Assembly: GCF_020150455.1 (NCBI RefSeq)
Contig: NZ_CP083740.1
Coordinates: forward strand, 2,790,001-2,854,000
Length of the DNA stretch: 64,000 nt
From: Bremerella sp. TYQ1
GTDB taxonomy: Bacteria > Planctomycetota > Planctomycetia > Pirellulales > Pirellulaceae
Direction: 5' to 3'
Under the pieces are notes generated by a model. That model was not told the origin of the DNA. It worked only from the letters and a program-made list of their open reading frames with translations, and made no database searches. Below are positions 32,849 through 41,516 of this stretch, piece by piece (within the stretch, counting starts at the first letter, position 1; the number at the start of each line of letters is the position of its first letter). Both the position numbers and the translations under genes were made by a program.

Positions 32849-33298
32849 CTAGACTTCTTTGTCTAAGACTATAACGACCTTAGAATCACCCAGCTCATTA
32901 ACAACGCCTGTAATATTGAACCCTTTGCGTATATTCAGGATGAGCATTTCTTTAAATTTATTTTCAGTGTAGGTCCTGACTAATCGATAGCCTTTCTCTT
33001 TTGCCCATGCATGTTGCAAATCCATAAGATGACTAGCAACACCTTTTTCTCTATATTCTGGAACCACACCACCATTCCAACTGTAGAAAATCCTCGATGT
33101 CATTTCGTAACCAAGCTTAAAGCCAATAGGTTCCCCGCCCGAAAAGGCGATTAAACTATATAGTCCGGGTTTAACAGAGGCCTCTCTTGTAATTTTTTCC
33201 CTAGAGTATGGTTCATCAAAGACTTTGCTCTCGAGCGAACAGACTAAGTCGATAAGCTCATCACTCACACGAGAATAAGACTTAAATTCTATTTTCAT
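32849..33298 (-). CDS. GNAT-family N-acetyltransferase on an integron cassette
   Basis: A 149-residue GNAT enzyme. Motif A, which binds the acetyl-CoA pyrophosphate, reads VVPEYREKGVASHLMDLQHA (about residues 78-97), preceded by SRIFYSWNGG and followed by YRLVRTYTENKFKEML. GNATs move an acetyl group to amines; the substrate is unknown. The gene is visibly AT-richer than the phage DNA around it and begins 20 bp after the attI core, the normal place for an expressed cassette gene. Confidence 0.75.
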   Translation of the reverse strand: MKIEFKSYSRVSDELIDLVCSLESKVFDEPYSREKITREASVKPGLYSLIAFSGGEPIGFKLGYEMTSRIFYSWNGGVVPEYREKGVASHLMDLQHAWAKEKGYRLVRTYTENKFKEMLILNIRKGFNITGVVNELGDSKVVIVLDKEV

Positions 33299-33317
33299 AG
33301 CGACTCACTTATTCACA

Positions 33318-33362
33318 CCCAACTAGTATTTATTCAGAACCGCTCCGAATACCGTGCGCACG
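33318..33362 (-). other. attI-like recombination site, copy 1
   Basis: On the minus strand the integrase end is followed by an inverted repeat (TCCGAATA ... TTCGGA, one mismatch), GGTTCTGAATAAATACTA and then GTTGGGT, which fits the integron core consensus GTTRRRY. The same sequence up to GTT is found at 61778-61819 with a different cassette beyond, so the junction falls at the GTT core. Confidence 0.65.
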
Positions 33363-33546
33363 TTATTCGGAATCCAGGCTATCAAAATCAGCCGGGCTGC
33401 GGACGTCGCGTCCTCCCTGGTTCAAAACATGAGTATAAATCATCGTCGTCCTAACGTCACTGTTGCCAAGGAGTTCTGTACCACGCGGATGTCGTAGCTA
33501 TTTGCCAGTAAATGCGTGGCAAACTAATGCCGGAATGTGTGGCTTT
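33363..33546 (-). pseudogene. Integron integrase 3' fragment, copy 1 (broken)
   Basis: The minus strand encodes the end of an IntI/XerC-like recombinase: SHTFRH, an in-frame TAG where Ser is expected, [16 protein letters not shown], then after a frame change [19 protein letters not shown] and [12 protein letters not shown] before the stop. MIYTH carries the catalytic Tyr. The stop codon and frameshift show it is dead. Further upstream similarity to copy 2 resumes at 33661-33746. Confidence 0.75.
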
Positions 33547-33893
33547 TGACTCACTTGGTCAAACGGGCTTTTGGACCGCCGAGCTTCAAACATGCTCAGG
33601 ACGAACCGACACTGTTTACAAAGTTCTCGTGATCCACACGTCTCTGGTTATGCCCCCCGGTCTAGGTTCTTCCCTGGGGGTGGTCGAAGTCGACCCCGAC
33701 GGGAACAGTCGAAAAACGGGACTTTGTTTCTTTCCGTGTCCGCCCGTCCGGCGGCAAGCCAGGCAAAACGCGAAAGCCAGGGGCCGAAGCTGCCCCGCGA
33801 TTTTCCGAATAGATCAAAGAAAGCTGCTAAAACGTCTGGACTTCTGTACATGCTGGTGCCTATCTTGGTGGGCGTTATCCATAGGGGCAGCTT
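33547..33893. other. Non-coding DNA between integron relic 1 and the phage genes
   Basis: Contains an 86-bp block (33661-33746) that recurs at 62062-62147 with few changes and may be an older part of the integrase gene; read on the minus strand it gives FRLFPSGS and TPREEP, similar to the central part of integron integrases. The rest up to the next gene shows no support for coding. Confidence 0.45.
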
Positions 33894-34079
33894 ATGAAGA
33901 TCGATCTGGAAGATCGTGAGTCGATCGTTTTCCTGGGGAAACGAATCATTAACGACGCCGGCCGGAAGATCCGCCTGGTAGTTTTGAACGAACCTGGCGA
34001 ACAGATCCAAGTCGATCGCCGTAAGTTCCCCAAGAAGGGAAAGGCACCGCCGCCAATCCCGAAAGCCACCGCGATCTAA
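33894..34079 (+). CDS. Small beta-rich unknown protein
   Basis: A 61-residue basic protein (IDLEDRESIVFLGKRIINDA, IRLVVLNEPGEQIQVDRRKF) that resembles the size and strand pattern of small RNA-binding regulators such as CsrA, but lacks the CsrA motifs. It is the first phage gene after the integron relic and is followed by a terminator. Confidence 0.5.
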   Translation: MKIDLEDRESIVFLGKRIINDAGRKIRLVVLNEPGEQIQVDRRKFPKKGKAPPPIPKATAI

Positions 34080-34138
34080 ATCGATCCGGCTACCATCCCC
34101 ACGCGGCTTCGGCCGCAACCGGCACCGTAACAACACAA

Positions 34139-34185
34139 CGCCGGCCGCCACTTTCAGCACCGAAAGTAGCGGCCGGCTTTTTTTG
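34139..34185 (+). terminator. Terminator of early genes
   Basis: A GCCGGCCGC stem joined to ACTTTC/GAAAGT with a 6-nt loop, ending in seven T residues. Confidence 0.85.
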
Positions 34186-34369
34186 TTTCATCGCGTCCCA
34201 ATACGACGCGTCGCAATAGGGCGAAGGATCGCCCGACCAAATCCGGCGAAGGATCGCCGGGATCCGACGCCTGGCTTCTAGGGGCAGTGCCAGGCGAAGG
34301 GGGCAAGGAAAGCGGCCAAGGATGGCCAACGCCGCAAGGATGCAGCCTTTCCTTTTTTTAGCAGCGAGG

Positions 34370-34402
34370 CCGCGGCGGTCAAACTTGACCGCCGCGGTTT
34401 TT
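34370..34402 (+). terminator. Second terminator, 34.4 kb
   Basis: A 13-bp stem CCGCGGCGGTCAA with a 2-nt loop and a five-T tail, just before the late block. Confidence 0.75.
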
Positions 34403-34424
34403 AGTGCCCCATGGGGAGCCAAGG

Positions 34425-34865
34425 ATGGCACGATTAGCAAAGTCAACAGTGCGTTCTATCGTGATGCACGCGTTAGAGAAGTTCGGCAAGAGCCAAGCCG
34501 ATCGATCGGAATTATGCGGCGGCGACAAGTTCGACCTGGACCTGGTGGTCAGCGGCAAGATCGGCAACCAGAAGGTTGAAGAAGCCTGCCACGGAACGCT
34601 TTCCGTAGGGCATGACGGGACCAGGAATTCCAGCAACGGGATCGCCCCGGCCAAGCTGGTCGCGTTTCTTGTGAACGCGAACCCTAAGACCGCTAAGAAG
34701 CGAGCCGAGCAGCTGCGAGAGTTCGCCAAGAACGGCAAGATCGGCGAAAAGATCACGGCCGATCAGGAAGCCCAAGCCGACGGCCTAATCAAGCTGTTCA
34801 ACCAAACGGTCAGCAATCCGGTCAAAGGATCCGTTTCGTTTTCCGTTGCTAAGGCGGCCGCGTAG
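34425..34865 (+). CDS. Unknown phage protein with helical C-terminus
   Basis: A 146-residue protein starting MARLAKSTVRSIVMHALEKF, which looks like a HTH or dimerisation helix, then a GKIGNQKVEEACHGTLSVGH segment and Lys-rich helices. The ATG is behind GGGGAG/AAGG. The stop codon is 2 bp before the next ATG, so the pair is coupled. No family recognised. Confidence 0.5.
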   Translation: MARLAKSTVRSIVMHALEKFGKSQADRSELCGGDKFDLDLVVSGKIGNQKVEEACHGTLSVGHDGTRNSSNGIAPAKLVAFLVNANPKTAKKRAEQLREFAKNGKIGEKITADQEAQADGLIKLFNQTVSNPVKGSVSFSVAKAAA

Positions 34866-34867
34866 TT

Positions 34868-35503
34868 ATGGACCGACGACGAACCGCCGCCGCGATCGTG
34901 ATCTTGGCCGCATGCCTGGCATCAGGCGAGGCGGCCGTTCACTTAGCGGTAACTTACTTTCGGCCGAAGCCGGTCGATCTATCACGGCCGCCGGCCGACG
35001 TTCCTTTCCCGCTGCGAGTTCGCAACTATTGGGGCGGCAGCTGTTACCACGCGTCTACTCAAGTCGCGTTGCGGTGGGCCGACCAGGGTGCGATCGCCGA
35101 CAACTGGCGGAACAACTACGGCGGCGGGGCGTCCACAAGCAAGATTGCGTCGATTCTCGACAAGTTCGGCATTCCCTACAAATGCACGAAATTGGTTGGG
35201 CGTGGTCCCTACGAATCGGCTGATATATCGATTCTGAATTATGCCCACGACAATCGTCTGGTTGCCGCGATTCACTACTTCCCCAACCACGCGATTAGCT
35301 TTCTCGGTTGGGTTCAAACCGACGGCAGGGAATACGCCTGCCTGCTAGACAACAACCGGCCGAAGGACTTCATCTTCGTGCCCAAACAAGACTTTCTAAA
35401 GCGGTGGAGATCCTACGGAGGCGGCGCAATCGTTCCGCTGGTGAAGGCGCCGCCGCCATCGCCCTATGACCCTCTCGACTACGTGGAGACGCCCAAGCCA
35501 TGA
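34868..35503 (+). CDS. Exported C39/papain-like cysteine peptidase
   Basis: A 211-residue protein. An N-terminal signal or anchor (AAAIVILAACLASGEAAVHL) is followed by a compact cysteine-peptidase fold: the nucleophile in WGGSCYHASTQVALRW (about residue 57), a helix STSKIASILDKFGIPY, the active His in NHAISFLGWV (about 138) and Asn/Asp in LLDNNRP. This matches C39-like peptidases. The late-gene position and export signal suggest a lysis or envelope-degrading role, since no peptidoglycan hydrolase is evident; planctomycete walls are unusual. Alternatively it processes a secreted peptide. Confidence 0.6.
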   Translation: MDRRRTAAAIVILAACLASGEAAVHLAVTYFRPKPVDLSRPPADVPFPLRVRNYWGGSCYHASTQVALRWADQGAIADNWRNNYGGGASTSKIASILDKFGIPYKCTKLVGRGPYESADISILNYAHDNRLVAAIHYFPNHAISFLGWVQTDGREYACLLDNNRPKDFIFVPKQDFLKRWRSYGGGAIVPLVKAPPPSPYDPLDYVETPKP

Positions 35504-35805
35504 AAAGCGACAAGCCAGAGCAAGACCAGGAGCCGATCTGCATTTACACGAAGGCAGAGCCTAGCGACTACTTCAACGTCGGCCTGGCGTTGGTGTTTCT
35601 GTTCTCGGTTGTGATGTCCGCAATCTATTTCTGCGATCGATTCGTTCCGGAGCTGAAAGCGTGGGTTTATTCGCCGACGCATTGCCAATGCTTGGACTGC
35701 GAAGCGATTCGACTAAACAACCGCCCACGGCCCGCGCCTTCGCCGATGCCGATGGTCCGCCCTAATCATCGCCCCCTGCCGCCTATACAACCGCCGGAAA
35801 TTTAA
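35500..35805 (+). CDS. Single-span membrane protein, possible holin or spanin
   Basis: A 101-residue protein with one membrane helix (FNVGLALVFLFSVVMSAIYF), a short Cys-containing region and a Pro-rich tail (RPRPAPSPMPMVRPNHRPLP). It overlaps the C39-like gene by 4 bp. One helix plus a proline-rich outer part resembles spanin or accessory lysis proteins, but evidence is topology and context only. Confidence 0.5.
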   Translation: MKSDKPEQDQEPICIYTKAEPSDYFNVGLALVFLFSVVMSAIYFCDRFVPELKAWVYSPTHCQCLDCEAIRLNNRPRPAPSPMPMVRPNHRPLPPIQPPEI

Positions 35806-35862
35806 CCGGCCAAACCATCAACCGTTTTCGCTAACTGTCACCGTTCAAAACCTGGGGGAACC

Positions 35863-36645
35863 ATGAACCACAAACTAATTGCCGGCGTGATCGTCGGTCT
35901 ATCGCTATTGGCCAGCGGCTTCGCTGAGTCCACGCCACCGGAGGCCGACAAGATGGAATTCGTTGAAGAGATCGATCGAATTGATCTGCCCAAGAACCAG
36001 CGATGGTATACGGTTCTGGTAACCGCCAAGGGAAAGGCCACGCCGATCACTGGATGGTTTCAATCGGATCCACGTCTTGCGGAGCTGCAGCGGCGAACGG
36101 AATGGCGGCAGTATGAAAGCGATAGCCCGACTTTCGTTCATCAACTCAAATCGGCCTATGGAAACGACTATCCGATTCTGACGATCCAAGACCAAACGGG
36201 CGCGATGCGTGCCCAACTGACGGGAACCGTTTTAAAGTCGATCGAGAACGCTGAGCAGCTGGTCGGGGCGTTGGACCTGGCAGCGCAGACGTTACGGCCG
36301 ATAGAAGAGCAGAAAGTTCGCGAACACCGTGTCGGCGGTTGGTTATTCAATCGACGGCCGCGGCCAAATCCGAACGTCTGCCCCGGTCCTAATTGCAATC
36401 CAGATCTTCCGCCCGCGCCGATCGAAGGCGAGAACAACGCACCACCGGAAGACGAACCGGCAAAGGAAACACCGCCGGCCAAGTCTTCAACGCCTTGGGC
36501 CGACCTGGCGATCTCTATCTTCGGCGAACGTGCCAAACCTTGGGTGAATGGATTTAACCCAGCGGAAACGGTTATCGCCGGCGGACTAGTTGGCGCCGCG
36601 TTCTGGTGGAAACGCCGGAAGAATCGCAAGACGCCGAAGTCGTAG
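35863..36645 (+). CDS. Exported protein with C-terminal membrane anchor
   Basis: A 260-residue protein. It has a signal peptide (LIAGVIVGLSLLASGFAEST), a soluble domain of about 140 residues (KNQRWYTVLVTAKGKATPIT, FVHQLKSAYGNDYPILTIQD), a Pro-rich linker and a C-terminal membrane helix (TVIAGGLVGAAFWWKRRKNR). Looks like a tail-anchored surface or lysis-associated protein. No family. Confidence 0.5.
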   Translation: MNHKLIAGVIVGLSLLASGFAESTPPEADKMEFVEEIDRIDLPKNQRWYTVLVTAKGKATPITGWFQSDPRLAELQRRTEWRQYESDSPTFVHQLKSAYGNDYPILTIQDQTGAMRAQLTGTVLKSIENAEQLVGALDLAAQTLRPIEEQKVREHRVGGWLFNRRPRPNPNVCPGPNCNPDLPPAPIEGENNAPPEDEPAKETPPAKSSTPWADLAISIFGERAKPWVNGFNPAETVIAGGLVGAAFWWKRRKNRKTPKS

Positions 36646-36689
36646 TTTTTCGGATCCAATCACAACGCACAACGAAGGGAATCGTTGCC

Positions 36690-37163
36690 ATGGAAATTTT
36701 AACCCAGCCGCTATTCTGGGGCATCATCGCCGCCGGCTACATCATGTTCGTTCACAAGCCAAAGGACGAAGCGGAAGCCGACCAGGCAGCCGCGACCACG
36801 AAGCCGAAGGAAATGACGCTGGCCGGCCGCCTGGTCGATCGTGTGGAATCAAAAGTACTGCAGAAGGCACAAGCCGCCGCGGCTCGCTATGGTCTGCCAG
36901 TGACCGCGGAATTGCTGGCCGCGGTCGATCGAGGCGACGGCGTCGCGTTGGGCACGATCGCGGAAAACCTGGTCGAGCAATTGTCCACGTCCGAAGGACG
37001 CCGCTACCTGATGGGGAAAGCGGTCCGCAGCTGGATCGCCGAATCGGCCGCGAATGACCCTGGCGAGTTTACAGCGATCGCCGCGGACGTGAACAACCGC
37101 AAGAAGGATATCGAGGACAACGCCAAACGGATCACCGCGAACGAAGATCTCAAAGCGCAGTAA
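36690..37163 (+). CDS. N-terminally anchored helical protein
   Basis: A 157-residue protein with a short membrane helix (LFWGIIAAGYIMFVHKPKDE) and a long Ala/Glu-rich helical domain (LVDRVESKVLQKAQAAAARY). The ATG at 36690 follows a GAAGGGA; the longer frame overlaps the previous gene. Another small component of the membrane/lysis block. Confidence 0.5.
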   Translation: MEILTQPLFWGIIAAGYIMFVHKPKDEAEADQAAATTKPKEMTLAGRLVDRVESKVLQKAQAAAARYGLPVTAELLAAVDRGDGVALGTIAENLVEQLSTSEGRRYLMGKAVRSWIAESAANDPGEFTAIAADVNNRKKDIEDNAKRITANEDLKAQ

Positions 37164-37349
37164 CTCGCAAACCTAAGAGGCGGCCGCGTGCTGGACCAAT
37201 GGACCGGCACGCGGCATTCATACAAGCGGCCGCCGCGGCTAACGGTTTCATCCATCCGCTGGCCAGGTCATTCGCAAGATTCGCGGCGGCCGTTTTTTCT
37301 ATTTCTCGATGCTCAGGAAAACTCTTTGAAACCGGCCGAAGCGACACGG

Positions 37350-37508
37350 ATGTCCATGAAGAAGGCCGCGGAGCTGCTGAAAGTCGATCGGTCCGTTGTG
37401 GTCGAATTGGTGGCGCAAGGATGCCCACGCAATAAGGACGGGACGATCAACGTCTATCAGCTGGCCGCCTGGCTATTGCTGCGCACCAAGGGGGGACCGA
37501 TTGGTTAG
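37350..37508 (+). CDS. Small HTH protein, possible terminase small subunit
   Basis: A 52-residue protein (MSMKKAAELLKVDRSVVVEL, then PRNKDGTINVYQLAAW) with a Nu1-like excisionase-type HTH. It overlaps the terminase large subunit by 8 bp, exactly where the small DNA-binding subunit belongs. It may start 24 bp earlier at a TTG. The hairpin at about 37228-37302 (GGCCGCCGCGG/CGCGGCGGCC with T-tract) lies upstream. Confidence 0.5.
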   Translation: MSMKKAAELLKVDRSVVVELVAQGCPRNKDGTINVYQLAAWLLLRTKGGPIG

Positions 37509-39789
37509 CTTGAATATCGACGCGGCCGAATTGTTGGCAAGAGTCAACGATGCCGGCCTGGGCAAAGTGATCGACGCGCGGACGCTGCGACGGCACCGCG
37601 AAGAATGGGAGCTTGGCAAGTCGATCGACCTGGGAACCTACGTAGGGCACCTGGTCGAACGGTACCAGGCCAAGCAAACCCAGTCGACCAACTACGAAGC
37701 CAAGAAGGACCGCGCACGCGATCGCAGCGCGGAGGCCTCCAAGAAGGGCCGCGATATTGGACCGCTGCCCGAAGTCGTGGATCCGGAACGCCGCGAAGCG
37801 TGCCGATACGATCTGCGTTTGTTCTTCGATACCTACATTAAGCCCGAGGGGTTCTTCGCCTGGTCCGAAGATCATCTGGCCTGCTTTGAAACCGCACAAA
37901 ACGCGATTTTAACCGGCGGCAATTTCGCGTTGGCGATGCCCCGCGGATCTGGCAAGACCACGATTACCGAAGCCGCTGCCCTATGGGCGATGCTGTTTGG
38001 CCACGTCAAGTTCTGCGTGATCATCGGAGCAACCAGCGAGAAAGCCGAAGCCCTTCTCGAGACGATCAAGACGTACCTAGTAGCGAAGGAGCTGCTGGTC
38101 GAAGACTTTCCCGAGGCCTGCTTCCCGATCGTTAAGCTGGAAGGCCAACCCAATCGCTGCCGCGGCCAGCTGTGCAAAGGCGAACGCACCCAAATAAGTT
38201 GGCATGAAGACGAGCTCGTTTTTCCAACGATCGAAGGCAGCGAATGCAGCGGCGCGATAATCCGGACGTTCGGCATCACATCGAAGGGCATCCGCGGCCA
38301 GAAGTACACCAACGCCAACGGCGACACGTTCCGGCCTGACCTGGTGCTGCTGGACGACCCGCAAGACGATGAAGCGGCCGCCAACCCCGCGCAAGTTCGC
38401 AAACGCGAGAAGGTGATCAACGGCACGATTCTTGGCATGGCGGGGCCTGGTAAATCGCTTACTGCGATTATGCCTTGTACGATCATCGAACCCGAGGACC
38501 TGGCGGCGCGATTCCTGGACCGCAAGCGGAACCCCGAATGGCAAGGGATCCGCGTCCAAATGCTCAAGTCGATGCCGACCAATGAGGCGAAGTGGGAGGA
38601 GTACTTCGAGATCCGACGGGCCGACCTGGAAGCGGGCCTCGGCGTCGAACGTGCCAACGCGTTCTATATCAATCACCGCGAAGAATTGGACCGCGGCGCG
38701 GTCGCCTACTGGGAAAGCCGGTACGATCCTGGCGAGATCTCCGCAATTCAACACGCGATGCACCTACGCGACCGCGACCCCGCTACGTTCGCCGCGGAAT
38801 ATCAGAACGACCCGATCAGCGCGGAAACGGTCGACCTGATTCTGGTGACCGCGGACCAAATCGCGGCCAAGGTTCATAGCTACCGCCGCGATCAAATCCC
38901 ATTAGATGCCGAGAAGGTGGTCGGCTACGTCGACTTGCAGTTGCGGCTTCTCTATTACGCCTTGGGCGCGATGCGTTCCGACTTCACTGGCCACATTCAC
39001 GATTACGGGACCTGGCCGAAACAGCCAACGAAGTACTTCGTTTATGGGCCGAAGGTCGCCAAGCCAATTCAAGGGCACCGAACCGAGGAAGGGATTGTGC
39101 TAGGCGACCTATCGGAAGAAGCCCAAATTCGCCAAGCGCTCGAGATCCTGATCAACCAAGATCTGATGCTGCGAACCTGGAAGCGTGAAGGCGACGGCGC
39201 AGAATTTCAGATTGATCTACTGCTGATCGATATGGGCAACTGGACGAATATCGTTAAGCAGTTTATCGCCGAGTCACCGCACCGGGCGCGACTGATGCCG
39301 AACAAGGGGAAAGGCGTCCTAGCCAAAGAGAAGAAGATCAGCGAAACGGTTAAGAAGCCAGGCGAAGAGATTGGCGAGGAATGGATCATTCCACGCGCCC
39401 GAGGTCGGAACGCGTTGCGGCATATCATCCACGACACCAACCACTGGAAAAGCGCCCTGCAGAACCGTTGGAAGTCGCCAATCGGCCAGCCTGGTTGTCT
39501 AACGCTGTTCAATGCTAAGCCATTAGAACACCGGATGATCTCGGAACATTGTTCGGCCGAATTCGCCACTCGCGTCAAAGCGAAGGGCAACACGGTCGAC
39601 GAATGGGGGCTCAAGCCGAACCGCGACAACCACCTTCTCGACTGCGTTTCTGGTTTGCATGTGGCCGCAAGCCGTAAGGGCTGCGCCGTGCCGTCGGCCG
39701 ACCTGATGAAAGCGAAGCCGAAAAAGAAAAAGAGCGGCAGCCGAACGAAGCTAAGCGATCTACGCCGGCAGAAGCAGATGGGGGGCTAA
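37501..39789 (+). CDS. Terminase large subunit
   Basis: A 762-residue DNA-packaging motor. The ATPase domain shows FALAMPRGSGKTTITEAAAL (Walker A, about residue 140-160), an adenine-related segment, and DLVLLDDPQDDEAA (Walker B plus catalytic Asp, near 280). The C-terminal part contains VVGYVDLQLRLLYYALGAM, a nuclease-like start with the Asp after G-Y-V. The TTG at 37501 overlaps the upstream small gene; a long N-terminal helical extension precedes the ATPase. It cuts and pumps DNA into the procapsid with the portal below. Confidence 0.85.
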   Translation: MVSLNIDAAELLARVNDAGLGKVIDARTLRRHREEWELGKSIDLGTYVGHLVERYQAKQTQSTNYEAKKDRARDRSAEASKKGRDIGPLPEVVDPERREACRYDLRLFFDTYIKPEGFFAWSEDHLACFETAQNAILTGGNFALAMPRGSGKTTITEAAALWAMLFGHVKFCVIIGATSEKAEALLETIKTYLVAKELLVEDFPEACFPIVKLEGQPNRCRGQLCKGERTQISWHEDELVFPTIEGSECSGAIIRTFGITSKGIRGQKYTNANGDTFRPDLVLLDDPQDDEAAANPAQVRKREKVINGTILGMAGPGKSLTAIMPCTIIEPEDLAARFLDRKRNPEWQGIRVQMLKSMPTNEAKWEEYFEIRRADLEAGLGVERANAFYINHREELDRGAVAYWESRYDPGEISAIQHAMHLRDRDPATFAAEYQNDPISAETVDLILVTADQIAAKVHSYRRDQIPLDAEKVVGYVDLQLRLLYYALGAMRSDFTGHIHDYGTWPKQPTKYFVYGPKVAKPIQGHRTEEGIVLGDLSEEAQIRQALEILINQDLMLRTWKREGDGAEFQIDLLLIDMGNWTNIVKQFIAESPHRARLMPNKGKGVLAKEKKISETVKKPGEEIGEEWIIPRARGRNALRHIIHDTNHWKSALQNRWKSPIGQPGCLTLFNAKPLEHRMISEHCSAEFATRVKAKGNTVDEWGLKPNRDNHLLDCVSGLHVAASRKGCAVPSADLMKAKPKKKKSGSRTKLSDLRRQKQMGG

Positions 39790-39792
39790 TCG

Positions 39793-39984
39793 ATGTCGAC
39801 CAATGGCCAGGCCGTGAAAGTTCAAGCAGAACCGTCGGATGCTTCCGGCGTGCAATGTCCGTCGTGCGGATGCGGTCACGCGCCGGTTTATTACACACGC
39901 CGGCGACTAAAGAAGACGGTCCGCGTCCGGATCTGCCGGAATTGCAATCGCAAGTTTTCCACTACCGAACGCGTTTCAGGATGA
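39793..39984 (+). CDS. Zinc-ribbon protein, Ogr/NrdR-like
   Basis: A 63-residue protein with CPSCGCGHAPVYYTRRRLKK and RICRNCNRKFSTTER, a four-Cys ribbon with the basic strand pattern of Ogr/Delta late activators and NrdR. In P2-like phages such proteins activate late genes; in satellites they hijack the helper. Here it follows the terminase by 3 bp. Confidence 0.65.
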   Translation: MSTNGQAVKVQAEPSDASGVQCPSCGCGHAPVYYTRRRLKKTVRVRICRNCNRKFSTTERVSG

Positions 39985-39995
39985 TTGACCGCAAG

Positions 39996-41516
39996 TTATT
40001 GCGAAATCTCTCTCATGTTAGGAAGTTCCTTGTACGTTAAATCGTTTCGAAGGGTTTCCGTTAAATTGCCTGCTTTCAATTCCACGGAGATGGGAAAAGT
40101 GTTCGGGAAAGCAATTGAGCGGAAAAGGTTCGCGTAGTTTACGTTTGCCGACTCGACGGTTGTCGAGGCAGTACCGGAAAGACTGCGATTCTCGAGTGTT
40201 GTAGCAGCGGTGTGATTTTTCCGTAGGAGAAACTCAAAGAGTTCTTTCTCATGCTGATCAATTGCCACCTCAATTGTGTTTTGAACTACCTCCTTAAAGT
40301 CATATTGGTAGTCGCTCAATGGGTCTTTTGAGGAGACGTATCCTCTGACTGGCAACACTAGATCTTTTTGTGTGTCGATAACGTAAATTTGATTTGACTC
40401 AGACTGAACAAAGATCAAATGCTTTCGTTTTCCTTGTGGAAACACGTACGCCTTTTGGACTCCTGCCTGGCCAGTTGCTTGACGAGAAATTGCACTGAGA
40501 ATGTCATCATCGCTGAGAGTTGTAGCTTGATTCGAATTGCTATTTGAGGGCGACGCAGTGGACAATCCTAGAGATTTCATGCCCGGGATTTTGGTGTATG
40601 GGACGCTAATAAAGAACTTCTTTGTGACACTTCCAATGCTTAAGCGTGCGTTGACGGTGCACTGGCTCTCAAAATAGCTTGGTTTTCCTTCTACGACTTC
40701 TAGTTTGACTGGCTCTTTAGAAGAGATGTTAGTTGCTTTGAAGGCTTCCAGTTCACTTTGCCGAAGGGAGCCGATTATTGCTTCTTCCAATTCGCTCTTG
40801 TTGTGCCGAAACGCGTTTGACATCATTTCAGTTATTTCATTGAGGTATTCTTTACGGGCTTCTCCCGTATACGCTGGCAGTACAGTGTCACTATTTCGGT
40901 CGACATAAAACGCTTCACCACTATCGGCCAGATAAAACCCTTTCGAGCGAACTTTGGAGTTAGGTAGTCCATAGACTTCTCGAAAGGGATTCTTGGCAAC
41001 TCGCCGAATTGCCTTGGCTATAAATTCGGCGTCATCGTCAGCGGCTGAAGTTTGCTTTCCGGTAGGCGGAGCTGTTGAGGTCGACACAGTCGGCCCAGAA
41101 TTAGAATTTAATTCTGCCCGGATTAGTTGGACCAATTCGCTTTTCAAGGCTTTACGATCTTCCTGAAGGGCTTCTGCAATCTGTTTAGCTTCATTTGCGA
41201 TAGAAGAAGATTCGGAAGCTACTTTTTGCAGATTCGTGGTTTCTACGGAGAACCTTTCCTGGCCTGTCTTGATTTGATCGAAGTCTTGCATAACTGCTTC
41301 GACTTTAGACTGTACTTTTTTGCTGGTATTTGAGCCGGCATTTACTGCATCGGCAATCTTCTTCTGATTTTCCTCGATTCGAGTTAAACGCTCAGATTGT
41401 TCATTTTGTAGTCGCTCGAGCTTTAAGTTCCACAATCCAAATACCATTGTTAGAACACCGAACAATACGACGTTTACAATCACGGCGACATATCGTCCGC
41501 CCGAAGCCGCAGACAT
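39996..41516 (-). CDS. Membrane-anchored coiled-coil protein with duplicated domain (cargo gene)
   Basis: A 506-residue protein on the opposite strand to all neighbours and visibly AT-richer. I chose the ATG at 41516 because AAGGA lies 7 bp before it. A membrane segment (VAVIVNVVLFGVLTMVFGLW, residues about 10-29) leads into a coiled coil of about 110 residues (LERLQNEQSERLTRIEENQK). Two related beta-alpha domains follow: one contains GEAFYVDRNSDTVLPAYTGE and the other NQIYVIDTQKDLVLPVRGYV, each followed by a helical pair. Function unknown; its insertion between packaging and head genes suggests a lysogenic accessory gene. Confidence 0.6.
   Translation of the reverse strand: MSAASGGRYVAVIVNVVLFGVLTMVFGLWNLKLERLQNEQSERLTRIEENQKKIADAVNAGSNTSKKVQSKVEAVMQDFDQIKTGQERFSVETTNLQKVASESSSIANEAKQIAEALQEDRKALKSELVQLIRAELNSNSGPTVSTSTAPPTGKQTSAADDDAEFIAKAIRRVAKNPFREVYGLPNSKVRSKGFYLADSGEAFYVDRNSDTVLPAYTGEARKEYLNEITEMMSNAFRHNKSELEEAIIGSLRQSELEAFKATNISSKEPVKLEVVEGKPSYFESQCTVNARLSIGSVTKKFFISVPYTKIPGMKSLGLSTASPSNSNSNQATTLSDDDILSAISRQATGQAGVQKAYVFPQGKRKHLIFVQSESNQIYVIDTQKDLVLPVRGYVSSKDPLSDYQYDFKEVVQNTIEVAIDQHEKELFEFLLRKNHTAATTLENRSLSGTASTTVESANVNYANLFRSIAFPNTFPISVELKAGNLTETLRNDLTYKELPNMREISQ

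Larger units (their letters stand above)
32738..33770 (-). mobile_element. Integron relic 1: integrase 3' end, attI and a GNAT cassette
   Basis: Reading on the minus strand: a decayed end of an integron integrase, a conserved junction with GTT core, then a cassette carrying an acetyltransferase gene, then the truncated ASCH gene. The sequence from the junction back through the integrase is repeated with divergence at 61.8-62.15 kb. No clear recombination site follows the acetyltransferase; a GCCGAAC and a CACAGCG/CGCTGTG hairpin may be its remains. Confidence 0.65.
34080..34424. other. Intergenic stretch with two terminators
   Basis: No supported gene. Between the two hairpins are short G/C-rich repeats of GGCGAAGGATCG (near 34221 and 34242). 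This region probably separates the early genes from the late block and may contain a late promoter. Confidence 0.45.
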
